Assembly (NCBI GenBank): GCA_964428975.1
Contig: CAYSAI010000008.1
Location: 1-50,070, forward strand
Length of the DNA: 50,070 nt
DNA from: JAGOUA01 sp964428975
Lineage (GTDB): Bacteria; Patescibacteriota; Patescibacteriia; 2-12-FULL-60-25
Direction: 5' to 3'
The position numbers and the translations under genes were made by a program. Positions within the stretch are counted from its first letter, which is position 1. Every line of letters begins with the position of its first letter. The notes under the pieces were generated by a model. That model had not been told where the DNA came from and did not search any database. It saw only the letters and a program-made list of their open reading frames with translations. Below are positions 40,315-47,394 of this stretch, piece after piece.

Positions 40315-40563
40315 ATGTCGTTTGAACGCATCGCGGAACCGGTCGAAGTGCTTGTCGCGTTTCGTGAGAGCTGTCTCGAACCCATGATGTTTCGTTGGGG
40401 AAATAAATGCTATCAAATACGTCGTGTGAAAACGGTAGAAAAAGAACCGATGAATGGCGGCAATAAAATTATTTTTTCCGTATCAGATGATCGTGATCTG
40501 TTTCGTCTTTCTTTTCGTTCCGACACGATGGTGTGGTCGCTTGAAGAACGTGCAGTAACTTAA
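40315..40563 (+). CDS. DUF6504-like small protein
   Basis: Protein of 82 residues. The pattern PVEVLVAFRESCLEPMMFRWGNKCYQIRRV, then FRLSFRSDTMVWSLEE, resembles DUF6504-type proteins, which in other bacteria sit near error-prone polymerase and lexA genes. It is probably a small beta-rich cytoplasmic protein with a role linked to the SOS response; this is inferred from context. It is co-transcribed with lexA and closed by a hairpin terminator. Confidence 0.65.
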   Translation: MSFERIAEPVEVLVAFRESCLEPMMFRWGNKCYQIRRVKTVEKEPMNGGNKIIFSVSDDRDLFRLSFRSDTMVWSLEERAVT

Positions 40564-40566
40564 AAA

Positions 40567-40598
40567 ACATTCCCCAACCACGTGGGTTTGGGGAATGT
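40567..40598. terminator. hairpin between convergent genes
   Basis: acattccccaa/ttggggaatgt with a 10-base loop, preceded by six A. It can serve the lexA unit (weak T run) and the lysine-rich gene on the minus strand (good T run). Confidence 0.7.
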
Positions 40599-40607
40599 TC
40601 GAAGCGA

Positions 40608-40703
40608 CTAGCGCTTCTTCGCGGCCTTTTTTGTGGCCTTCTTCTTTGGGGCAACCTTCTTGCGAGGAGCTGCCTTCTTGACCGCTTTCTTTTTTGCTGC
40701 CAT
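40608..40703 (-). CDS. 31-residue lysine/alanine-rich protein, histone H1-tail-like
   Basis: Protein of 31 residues, MAAKKKAVKKAAPRKKVAPK..., made up almost wholly of Lys, Ala, Pro, Val and Arg (the KKA/KKxA pattern of AlgP- or histone-H1-like tails). Such proteins bind nucleic acid through charge. The frame is complete with ATG and TAG, and a terminator follows directly. An extended -10 (TGTGATATACT, 40796-40791) lies about 85 bases upstream. It could instead be an ORF of chance in repetitive DNA, but the placement favours a real gene. Confidence 0.6.
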   Translation of the reverse strand: MAAKKKAVKKAAPRKKVAPKKKATKKAAKKR

Positions 40704-40844
40704 ATGGGAAAGAGCTAAAGAGCTGCGTTCCGCTAAACACGGAATCGATGTTCGTTGCATGCGACCGATCATGCACGCGATCATACAAGAAGTATATCAC
40801 ACTTTTTATAAATGCAAGAAAAAACTTTTTCTCTGTCAAGAGGA

Positions 40845-40873
40845 TTGACGTAGAGGAAAAATTCTGCTATAAG
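40845..40873 (+). promoter_or_regulatory. promoter of the 247-residue unknown gene
   Basis: TTGACG (40845-40850), 17 bases, extended -10 TGCTATAAG (TATAAG at 40868-40873). Confidence 0.7.
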
Positions 40874-40923
40874 ATTTCTTGCGTGCATGTAAAAAAACTC
40901 CATCTGAAAGGACGTGATGCGTG

Positions 40924-41667
40924 ATGCCAACATCTGTTTCGCCTTCGCCTCACATCGAGTATCTCGTGCTTCCAAATCTCGATCAACAAATTGCTCTTCT
41001 TCGAAAGCTTTTTCCTTGCGCACATCTTCCACCCGATCCTCCAGAAGTGTCACGAGGCATGTACGTCGGTGGATATGGACGTATCTATCGTCCGAAGATG
41101 CGTGTGTGGCGCGAGCTTCTTCCTGAAGCGTTTGAGAAGATGCACGGGCTTCCCTATCATGGAAATGTCTTCATGTCTGTAGCGCAGCATCTCTCGTGGA
41201 GAGAAGATGTATGCGTCGAGAACTATTGCGAAGAGTCTGCCACACGTCTTCGACTGCATCAATCTACGCAGCTCGCTTTCAATCGTGTTGAGCGGAACGG
41301 TTCTGTACGGGACTTCGATCTTCTGAACGTCGATGTAAGTGCTCTTCACGCCGGAAAATCAGCGACAATGGTAAAAGAGCTCGTGACTCAAGGGAATGAA
41401 AAAACAGTACATAACCTGTTTCCCCTCGATCCGCTCACGATACTGTTCGCTGTCTGGATGACGAAACAGGTTATGCCAGAAAACGAAGCGGTACATCATA
41501 TCAACTGTCCTGGTGCGGAATACGATCCGCTCGGGGCAGGGAAGTGGGCTGATACGCCGCGTCTCGAAGTGAGCCGTCACACCGTAGCCATCGATTGGAA
41601 TTGGGATAAGCGTGCACGAGCTTCTGTCGTGAACGCTGTTGGTTCGTTTGTTCGTACGAAATCGTGA
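40924..41667 (+). CDS. unknown protein
   Basis: Protein of 247 residues, with no signal peptide or membrane helix. I recognise no family. Notable are GMYVGGYGRIYRPKMRVWRELLPEAF, the Trp/His-containing C-terminus (EVSRHTVAIDWNWDKRARAS) and the ENEAVHHINCPGAEYDPLGAG segment, whose His and Cys residues could bind metal. It has a consensus promoter and a Shine-Dalgarno-like AAAGGA. A GTG three bases upstream is an alternative start. A terminator follows, so it stands alone. Confidence 0.65.
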   Translation: MPTSVSPSPHIEYLVLPNLDQQIALLRKLFPCAHLPPDPPEVSRGMYVGGYGRIYRPKMRVWRELLPEAFEKMHGLPYHGNVFMSVAQHLSWREDVCVENYCEESATRLRLHQSTQLAFNRVERNGSVRDFDLLNVDVSALHAGKSATMVKELVTQGNEKTVHNLFPLDPLTILFAVWMTKQVMPENEAVHHINCPGAEYDPLGAGKWADTPRLEVSRHTVAIDWNWDKRARASVVNAVGSFVRTKS

Positions 41668-41686
41668 GCCCTCTTGCATCTCTTCC

Positions 41687-41724
41687 GACCAGCTATGCGT
41701 AAAACGCATGTGCTGGTCATTTTT
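41687..41724 (+). terminator. intrinsic terminator before secE
   Basis: gaccagc...gctggtc with an inner atgcgt/acgcat stem, then atttttctt. The secE promoter begins at its end. Confidence 0.8.
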
Positions 41725-41725
41725 C

Positions 41726-41754
41726 TTGCGGGAAAACGGTTTCTCTGGTACGCT
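41726..41754 (+). promoter_or_regulatory. secE-nusG promoter
   Basis: TTGCGG (41726-41731), 17 bases, extended -10 TGGTACGCT (TACGCT at 41749-41754). The ~35-base leader can form a small hairpin (aaggcc/ggcctt). Confidence 0.65.
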
Positions 41755-41792
41755 TCTCCTCAAGAAGGCCTCGAAGGCCTTTTATAGAACCT

Positions 41793-42110
41793 ATGAATAT
41801 TTTTCAACAAACCATCACGTACTTTCGCGAGGCAATCGCCGAGCTTCAAAAAGTGGCGTGGCCAAAACGGGAAGACATCACACGCTATACGATTCTTGTC
41901 GTGAGCGCGAGCGTGGTTGCGGCGGTATTCTTTGGAGTGCTGGATAATGGTTTGAGCGTAGGTGTGCGTGCGCTTATCGCGAAGCGAAGTGGTGGTGTAG
42001 TGACGGCAGCAAGTGATACGATTATTCCACAAGAGAATCTTCAAGTGACAGAAGAAAAACCGAAAACGATCAATCTCAACGGTCCAACAGTTACCTCAAC
42101 TCTCAGATAA
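41793..42110 (+). CDS. secE: preprotein translocase subunit SecE
   Basis: Protein of 105 residues with a single membrane helix (about 33-52). The diagnostic stretch YFREAIAELQKVAWPKREDITRYT precedes it. The C-terminal tail of ~50 residues is longer than in minimal SecE. SecE clamps SecY in the inner membrane. nusG follows after 20 bases, the usual pairing. rplK and rplA, which normally come next, are elsewhere in this genome. Confidence 0.92.
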   Translation: MNIFQQTITYFREAIAELQKVAWPKREDITRYTILVVSASVVAAVFFGVLDNGLSVGVRALIAKRSGGVVTAASDTIIPQENLQVTEEKPKTINLNGPTVTSTLR

Positions 42111-42130
42111 TTCTCGCTCTTTCTTTTTCT

Positions 42131-42682
42131 ATGGCAAAACAAGTTGCGAATTACGGTCGTCGCTGGTATGCGATTCACACGTATTCCGGATATGAGGAAA
42201 ATGTGTCTGAGAACTTGCTTCAACGCATTGAGACGCTCAACATGAAGGAATGGATTTTTGGTGTGCTCGTTCCAAAAGAGAAAAAGGTGAAGATTAAAAA
42301 CGGCAAACGTCGTGCTATTGAAGAGAAAATCTATCCTGGATATGTACTTGTAGACATGATCGTCAACGATGATTCGTGGTACGTTGTGCGCAACACGCCG
42401 AATGTGACTGGCTTCATTGGCGCAGGTACAACACCAACGCCTCTTGCCGAGAAAGAAATTGAGGTGATTTTGAAACGTATCAATTCAACCGCGCAAATTC
42501 CTGAAACGACCGTGGATATTCAAGAGGGAATGGCCGTCACGATTATCGAAGGACCATTCAAAAATACGGAAGGCAAGGTGAGTGAGGTAGATGGCGCACG
42601 CGGAAAGGTGAAAGTGCTTGTGAATATGTTCGGTCGTGAAACGCCGCTTGAACTTGAATTCTCCCAAATTCGCAAGATGTAG
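42131..42682 (+). CDS. nusG: transcription antitermination protein NusG
   Basis: Protein of 183 residues. The NGN domain has RRWYAIHTYSGYEENV, KIYPGYVLVDM and TPNVTGFIGAG. The C-terminal KOW domain has EGMAVTIIEGPFKNTEGKVSEVDGARGKVKVLV. NusG binds RNA polymerase and links it to Rho and the ribosome. It is followed by a strong terminator. Confidence 0.96.
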   Translation: MAKQVANYGRRWYAIHTYSGYEENVSENLLQRIETLNMKEWIFGVLVPKEKKVKIKNGKRRAIEEKIYPGYVLVDMIVNDDSWYVVRNTPNVTGFIGAGTTPTPLAEKEIEVILKRINSTAQIPETTVDIQEGMAVTIIEGPFKNTEGKVSEVDGARGKVKVLVNMFGRETPLELEFSQIRKM

Positions 42683-42700
42683 AACGAGAGAGGAAAGCCG

Positions 42701-42728
42701 CCACCCATTGCTCCTATGGGTGGTTTTT
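42701..42728 (+). terminator. nusG terminator
   Basis: ccacccat/atgggtgg with a 7-base loop and five T. Confidence 0.9.
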
Positions 42729-42756
42729 GTGTAGGGTGAAAAAGGAGGTGTTCGTT

Positions 42757-43197
42757 ATGGAAGAAATGTATGAAATAAGCGTTCTTGGTCTTCCGCTGAA
42801 TATAGCGCACGTAGCAGACATGAATGTGTTATTCGCACAGTTGTCACTCACGCCTAAGAAAATTGCGATCATGGACGCAGCTCTTGCGTTACGAGATGAG
42901 CGTATGGTTCTCGTCGTTGCGAAGCTCGAATCTCAAGTCGTTGGTATGGGAACGCTCTCGCTTCTGTCTACGCTCAGCGGTATGTGCGGTTCTATCGAAG
43001 ATCTGATCGTGCTCGACGCGCATCGTGGCTATGGACTTGGAAAACAGATCCTCGAACGGCTCATCATAATCGCCCAAGAACGCAATCTTGTGCAGCTGCA
43101 GCTCACGTCGAAACCTCTTCGTGTCGCGGCGAATAAGCTGTATCGCGATATGGGATTCCTCCAGATGGAGACAAACGTGTACCGATTACCGATCTGA
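42757..43197 (+). CDS. GNAT-family N-acetyltransferase
   Basis: Protein of 146 residues with the GNAT fold. The acetyl-CoA-binding motif A is IEDLIVLDAHRGYGLGKQILERLI (R/Q-x-x-G-x-G near residue 95). The C-terminal AANKLYRDMGFLQMETNVYRL has the usual 'a--lY---GF' line. The acceptor is unknown. ATG 42757 is set by a perfect AAAGGAGGTG, one of few strong Shine-Dalgarno sequences in the window, which hints at recent acquisition. It has its own terminator. Confidence 0.85.
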   Translation: MEEMYEISVLGLPLNIAHVADMNVLFAQLSLTPKKIAIMDAALALRDERMVLVVAKLESQVVGMGTLSLLSTLSGMCGSIEDLIVLDAHRGYGLGKQILERLIIIAQERNLVQLQLTSKPLRVAANKLYRDMGFLQMETNVYRLPI

Positions 43198-43221
43198 ATC
43201 AGCCTCGCGAGCTGATTTTTT
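43198..43221 (+). terminator. acetyltransferase terminator
   Basis: atcagc/gctgat with a 7-base loop, followed by six T, directly after the stop codon. Confidence 0.8.
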
Positions 43222-43230
43222 GTACGATAA

Positions 43231-43252
43231 AACCTCTCGTGAGAGAGGCTTT
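43231..43252 (-). terminator. terminator of the RRM gene
   Basis: cctctc-gtga-gagagg, followed on the minus strand by ttttat. Confidence 0.65.
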
Positions 43253-43260
43253 ATTTCGCA

Positions 43261-43557
43261 TTACATGCGTGGGGCGCGGGGTGGACGATCCTCAAGAGGA
43301 CGTGCGATGTTCACCGCGATGCGGCGACCACCAACCTCTTGATCATGGAACATCGCAATGGACTTGTCGGCACCTTCTTGGGTTGCCATCGTAACGAAGG
43401 CAAAACCGCGAGGACGACCTGTCATGCGATCCATGGGGATGAACACATCCGTCACCTCACCAGCCTGCGTGAATACTTCGCGAAGCTCTTCGATCGTCAT
43501 GCGGTATGGGATACCACCGACGAAAAGCTTTACGCCAGTACCTGGGGCGTTGGTCAT
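43261..43557 (-). CDS. RRM-domain RNA-binding protein
   Basis: Protein of 98 residues formed by one RNA recognition motif: RNP2 is KLFVGGI (residues 10-16) and RNP1 is RGFAFVTM near 50-57. A basic, Pro/Arg-rich tail (RPLEDRPPRAPRM) follows. Similar small RRM proteins in bacteria are often induced by cold and bind RNA. The gene has a consensus promoter about 107 bases upstream, so its message has a long leader, unlike most genes here. Confidence 0.92.
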   Translation of the reverse strand: MTNAPGTGVKLFVGGIPYRMTIEELREVFTQAGEVTDVFIPMDRMTGRPRGFAFVTMATQEGADKSIAMFHDQEVGGRRIAVNIARPLEDRPPRAPRM

Positions 43558-43671
43558 AGGTAGGAAGCGAAGAAAATCTTCACTTAACAAATGGAATTGA
43601 CTAGGGGATACTCGTTTGCGTTTGACGCTTCCCGACCTATGGAAGGACCTCGCACGTTCTTATCCAAGAAT

Positions 43672-43701
43672 AGTATAGCAGATAAAACAGTGGTTTGTCA
43701 A
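43672..43701 (-). promoter_or_regulatory. promoter of the RRM gene
   Basis: TTGACA (43701-43696), 18 bases, extended -10 TGCTATACT (TATACT at 43677-43672) on the minus strand. It is the best consensus promoter in the window. Confidence 0.8.
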
Positions 43702-43754
43702 GAGGGTTGGACGCTCTTTTGAGGAGAAAAGCGAGGAGGTATTCGTGTAAACAG

Positions 43755-43784
43755 TTGACTTTTCTTGAGAAAAAGTGGTAGCGT
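43755..43784 (+). promoter_or_regulatory. promoter of the 215-residue gene
   Basis: TTGACT (43755-43760), 18 bases, TAGCGT (43779-43784). The ~100-base leader can fold (atcctct...agaggat at 43830-43855). Confidence 0.55.
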
Positions 43785-43889
43785 AGGGCGTTCCTTCGGA
43801 AGAGTATCGAGAGATTCTCCAACGGCAAGCTTGGGATCCTCTGCATACGGTAGAGGATGAGCGGCGAGCCAGAGAAGAGAGGCAAGACC

Positions 43890-44537
43890 ATGACGAAACG
43901 TAAGGATTACGCAGGATTGAAAGAAGGCTTCGGACTTTCGCGTGGACTCTCGGAAGAGTTCTTGCGAGCGTGCGAAGCGAAGGACGTGCCGATCGAAGCG
44001 ATTCGTCGGCTCGTCACGCCTGATGGACGGTGGACGATGGAAGCGCTCGCGGAACGGATTCTTGCGGATTGGCAGGCCGAGCAGCCCAAGCTCGCGCAGG
44101 TCTTCCGCGTGAAGGTCGTCTACGCCATCCCGGCGATGGGCGACCTCAAGCGCCGGTTCCCGGCCTACGTCAACCCCGACTTCGACGGCATCGCCTTCAC
44201 GCCGATCAAGGTCTGCGAGGGGGTGAGCCGTGAAACCCGGGAGATCGAGCCCGAGTACGTCCACCTCGAGCGCTACGTCTCGAACGACGCAGCGCTCGCC
44301 GAGATCGACAAGCGCGGGCTGCGCCCCTGCCTCCCTGAGGAACTCATCGCTTTCGGCGACGCGTACCCCGAGGAGCAGCGGAAGTTCCCCATCGTCGCTC
44401 TCGGCTCCGGGGCGAGCGTGCGCGGTGACCGCAGCGTCGCGTATCTGTGGGACGTTAACGGCGGCCGGCGCCTCAGCCTGGGTTCGGTCGACGGCGTCTG
44501 GCGCGATGACTATCGCTTCCTCGCCGTGCGCAAGTAG
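43890..44537 (+). CDS. unknown protein with GC-rich 3' part (Patescibacteria-type)
   Basis: Protein of 215 residues. I recall similar proteins only from Patescibacteria and related genomes, with a C-terminus of the form VALGS...YLWD...GGR.LSLG...W...YRFLAVRK, as seen here (SVAYLWDVNGGRRLSLGS ... DDYRFLAVRK). The function is unknown. The first ~55 codons match the composition of neighbouring genes, but from about 44,060 to 44,530 nearly every third codon base is G or C. The gene therefore looks like a chimera, or one carrying a transferred module. ATG 43890 (MTKRKDYAGL) follows the upstream promoter and a weak AGAGG. Confidence 0.7.
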   Translation: MTKRKDYAGLKEGFGLSRGLSEEFLRACEAKDVPIEAIRRLVTPDGRWTMEALAERILADWQAEQPKLAQVFRVKVVYAIPAMGDLKRRFPAYVNPDFDGIAFTPIKVCEGVSRETREIEPEYVHLERYVSNDAALAEIDKRGLRPCLPEELIAFGDAYPEEQRKFPIVALGSGASVRGDRSVAYLWDVNGGRRLSLGSVDGVWRDDYRFLAVRK

Positions 44538-44561
44538 GTTCTCATCCGTAGGGTTCCTAAC

Positions 44562-44595
44562 CCCCGCCTTTCTCAAAAGGTGGGGCGTTTTCTTT
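44562..44595 (+). terminator. intrinsic terminator
   Basis: ccccgccttt/aaaggtgggg (one G-U) with a 4-base loop, then cgttttcttttt. Confidence 0.8.
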
Positions 44596-44608
44596 TTCTG
44601 CAATGTGC

Positions 44609-44614
44609 TATGCT
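44609..44614 (+). promoter_or_regulatory. extended -10 of the hydrolase gene (leaderless)
   Basis: TGTGCTATGCT with TATGCT at 44609-44614; six bases separate it from ATG 44621. Confidence 0.65.
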
Positions 44615-44620
44615 TTTCGT

Positions 44621-45520
44621 ATGTCTTCTTCTCGTCTTGGTGGGGTGTCTCTTGAGGTGATCCCGTTTGATCCATCGTGGATTCCAGAGGATGCTACGTC
44701 TACGTATCGCGATGTGCTCGCAAAACGCCAGGAAACGATGCGTGTGTATCGATTTTTCTACCCTTCAAACGGCCATCAAGTGGAAGGATTTCTTCTAGAG
44801 CCGGTACACGGTTCCGAGCGATTGCCCTGTATCGTCTTCAATCGTGGAGGTTCGAATGATTTTGGATGCATTGAAGTAGAGCATCTTTGGATGAGAGCTA
44901 TCGCTCGTTTTGCGGAAGCGGGGTATCTCGTGATTGCCTCGCAATATTCTGGATGTGGAAAGAGCGAAGGTGTAGACGATTTTGGAGGAGGGCAAACGTT
45001 GCAGGATGTAGAGTGTTTATATGACCTTTTGTGCATGGACTCGCGTGCGGACGTATCTCGTATCGGTATGTATGGAGGAAGTCGTGGCGGCATGATGACG
45101 TATCTCATGCTACGACGCGTTTCTTGGATCAAGGCCGCGGTAACGGTGGCGGGTTCGGGGGATCTTCTCGAAGCGGCGTTTCGTCCAAAGCAGCAAGCGC
45201 ATTATACAAAGATGTTTGGTGAATCGCGCGAAGAACGCGAAAAGCGCTCGGTTCTGTGTTGGGTGCAAGATCTTCCAAAAAACGTTCCGCTTCTCCTTAT
45301 GCATGGAACGGCGGATTGGCGCGTGGATCCGATGGATTCGATACGTCTCGCGCAACGCTGTTACGAAGAGCGAGTTCCGTGTCGGTTTGTCCTTTACGAG
45401 GGAGCGGATCACGGGATCAGTGAGGCGTGGCGTCATGCGTATAACGAAGCCTGTACATGGTTTGATCGCTTCGTACGTGACCGCGAGGCATTGCCGAATC
45501 TTGAACCACATGGGACATAA
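44621..45520 (+). CDS. alpha/beta hydrolase, prolyl-oligopeptidase (S9-like) family
   Basis: Protein of 299 residues. The nucleophile elbow is GGSRGG near residue 154, the acid is Asp in LMHGTADWRVD, and the His is in YEGADHGI. The upstream PCIVFNRGGSNDFG carries the oxyanion-hole glycines and GYLVIASQYSGCGKSEG is typical of the family. It has no signal peptide, so it should act in the cytoplasm on a peptide or ester; the substrate is unknown. rsmA follows six bases after its stop, so the two are co-transcribed. Confidence 0.85.
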   Translation: MSSSRLGGVSLEVIPFDPSWIPEDATSTYRDVLAKRQETMRVYRFFYPSNGHQVEGFLLEPVHGSERLPCIVFNRGGSNDFGCIEVEHLWMRAIARFAEAGYLVIASQYSGCGKSEGVDDFGGGQTLQDVECLYDLLCMDSRADVSRIGMYGGSRGGMMTYLMLRRVSWIKAAVTVAGSGDLLEAAFRPKQQAHYTKMFGESREEREKRSVLCWVQDLPKNVPLLLMHGTADWRVDPMDSIRLAQRCYEERVPCRFVLYEGADHGISEAWRHAYNEACTWFDRFVRDREALPNLEPHGT

Positions 45521-45526
45521 GGGCGT

Positions 45527-46363
45527 ATGAACCCCTCTGATATCCGCGCGGCGCTTGCGAAGCTTGGTCGTTCTGCGAATAAGCAGCTTGGTCAGCATTT
45601 TTTGATAGATCGTGCCGCGCTTCGAGCAGTTGTTGATGCGGCAAAGATCGAGCACGGAGACCGCGTGTTCGAAATTGGTCCTGGACTTGGTGTTCTTACG
45701 CAAGAACTCCTTCTTCGTGGCGCGAACGTGATCGCGATCGAGCGTGATCGTGGGCTTGCCGCCTACCTTCGCGAGCGTTTTGCAAAAGAACTCGCGGAAG
45801 AACGCCTGACGCTTCTTGATGGCGATGCGGCTGATGGGGACTGGCTTTCCGCGATGGAAGAAGGTTCGTGGAAGCTCGTCGCGAACCTTCCGTATGGAAT
45901 CACGTCGCTCGCCTTACGCCTCGCATTATGGGCGAAACATCCGCCTACGCACGTGTCCGTGCTTGTTCAGCGTGAGGTTGCAGAGCGGATTGTCGATCAA
46001 GAGGACACGTCGCTGCTGTCGTTGATGGTGGGTTTACGCACAAAACGTGTGCGTTTCATGCGGCGTGTTCCTCCGGGGGCGTTTTTTCCTCCGCCGAAGG
46101 TGGATTCTGCGGTGCTTTTTATGGAAGTGCTGTCTTGGGAGGAGGGCGAGGCGATGTGGGGCGTAGACCCTGCGCTCGTGATGTCATACGCAAAACGCGG
46201 GTTTGCCCATCCGAGGAAGTTCTTGACTTCGAATTTAGGCCTCGATCTTACGCAAAAGTCCGCCGTGGTGGATATGGGGCTTCTCCTCACCTGTCGCGCG
46301 GAAGAGCTTTCTCGCGAGACATGGGTGAAGCTTGCGAAAGTGTTATCAATGCAGAGTGCTTAG
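45527..46363 (+). CDS. rsmA: 16S rRNA adenine N6-dimethyltransferase
   Basis: Protein of 278 residues. The RsmA/KsgA blocks are present: NKQLGQHFLIDRAAL, SAM motif I (VFEIGPGLGVLTQELL), catalytic motif IV (NLPYGI) and PPGAFFPPPKVDSAVL. It dimethylates two adjacent adenines in helix 45 near the 3' end of 16S rRNA. It is second in a unit with the hydrolase gene. An ATAAGGGCG before the ATG could be a weak ribosome site. Confidence 0.95.
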   Translation: MNPSDIRAALAKLGRSANKQLGQHFLIDRAALRAVVDAAKIEHGDRVFEIGPGLGVLTQELLLRGANVIAIERDRGLAAYLRERFAKELAEERLTLLDGDAADGDWLSAMEEGSWKLVANLPYGITSLALRLALWAKHPPTHVSVLVQREVAERIVDQEDTSLLSLMVGLRTKRVRFMRRVPPGAFFPPPKVDSAVLFMEVLSWEEGEAMWGVDPALVMSYAKRGFAHPRKFLTSNLGLDLTQKSAVVDMGLLLTCRAEELSRETWVKLAKVLSMQSA

Positions 46364-46371
46364 TGTATTCT
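46343..46371 (+). promoter_or_regulatory. promoter of the 319-residue gene (leaderless)
   Basis: TTATCA (46343-46348), 17 bases, TATTCT (46366-46371), then exactly six bases to ATG 46378. The -35 lies in the rsmA coding region. Confidence 0.6.
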
Positions 46372-46377
46372 GTGTGT

Positions 46378-47337
46378 ATGCCCGAGCATATTTCCCCCTC
46401 CTGCTCTCTCGCTCGCGCCAAGCTCGCCGAGCTTCGTGTCCACAAAGAAGTGTTCGAAAAAGCATACAACGCTCTCCATGTGCAAGAAGCGCCAAGCGAA
46501 GAAGCGATCGCGCACGTGCGTTTTCTTAAACAAGAGCTTATTAAAAGTATGCATACTCTTAACGAGTACGCTTTTTTCGAGAAGCTCCGCTCTCAAGAAC
46601 AAGAGATCCTCTCTCGCTTCTTCGAGCAAACCATAGAGGTTCCGCCTCTTCCAAAAGAGATCACGCTTGAAAGAATCAAGGCATGGGAAGAGAAGAGGCT
46701 CGCGCTCCACTATCTTCCGGAGATGGATATGAGGAAGTTTTTGAACAAAGATGGAACATCGAAGCTGAAGGAATGGAAGAAAGTCTTGATCTACAGTGAA
46801 TATTTCGATAGATCCACACTTCGTTCCGACAACTTTCTCCTAAAAGGAGGCTGGATTCTTCTCGACTCGCGCAAGAAGCCCGTCCGCGATACTGTCTATG
46901 AATACGATGAAGACTTTCTCGCTCCTATTCTTACAGAGCTCAATAAAAAAGGAATCATCGAACAACGACGCTCCACGCGTGGGGATCTTCTGCCGCCATC
47001 TTCCCGTTTTGGCCTGTCTCCGAACGAGCTTTCAAAACCGGAAGTCATACACGCTCTTGCCGAAGCGTCGAACCTTTCTCCTTCAGAGCTTGCGCTTCCT
47101 CGTTCAATCGAGATGAATATTCTTTCACATCTTCATCATACGTATGATTCTGCTACGAGCGGATGTGAGTGGTTTGCGGATAGCTATAACGGATTCTCCA
47201 TAAGTCCAGTGATGGGTCGTATGCCGTGTTCTGCGCGCTTGTTCGGAGAAGCTTCCTTTCATAAGATATCTTGGGGTGGGCTCAACAATCATGATGATGA
47301 AATTGGTTTCCGCATCCTCGGTCGTTTCTCGTCGTAG
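46378..47337 (+). CDS. unknown protein
   Basis: Protein of 319 residues, with no signal peptide or membrane helix. I recognise no family. The first ~100 residues are helical and charged. A central part reads KKVLIYSEYFDRSTLRSDNFLLKGGWILLDSRKKPVRDTVYEYDEDFLAPI, and the C-terminus has SGCEWFADSYNGFSISPVMGRMP. It could be a small structural or adaptor protein. The start at 46378 is fixed by the leaderless promoter; the frame continues upstream inside rsmA without meaning. Confidence 0.65.
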   Translation: MPEHISPSCSLARAKLAELRVHKEVFEKAYNALHVQEAPSEEAIAHVRFLKQELIKSMHTLNEYAFFEKLRSQEQEILSRFFEQTIEVPPLPKEITLERIKAWEEKRLALHYLPEMDMRKFLNKDGTSKLKEWKKVLIYSEYFDRSTLRSDNFLLKGGWILLDSRKKPVRDTVYEYDEDFLAPILTELNKKGIIEQRRSTRGDLLPPSSRFGLSPNELSKPEVIHALAEASNLSPSELALPRSIEMNILSHLHHTYDSATSGCEWFADSYNGFSISPVMGRMPCSARLFGEASFHKISWGGLNNHDDEIGFRILGRFSS

Positions 47338-47394
47338 CGACGGTTTTGTCATGAAAGAGAATCCCTCTCGTTTTCGTAATAAGATTATATTCTT

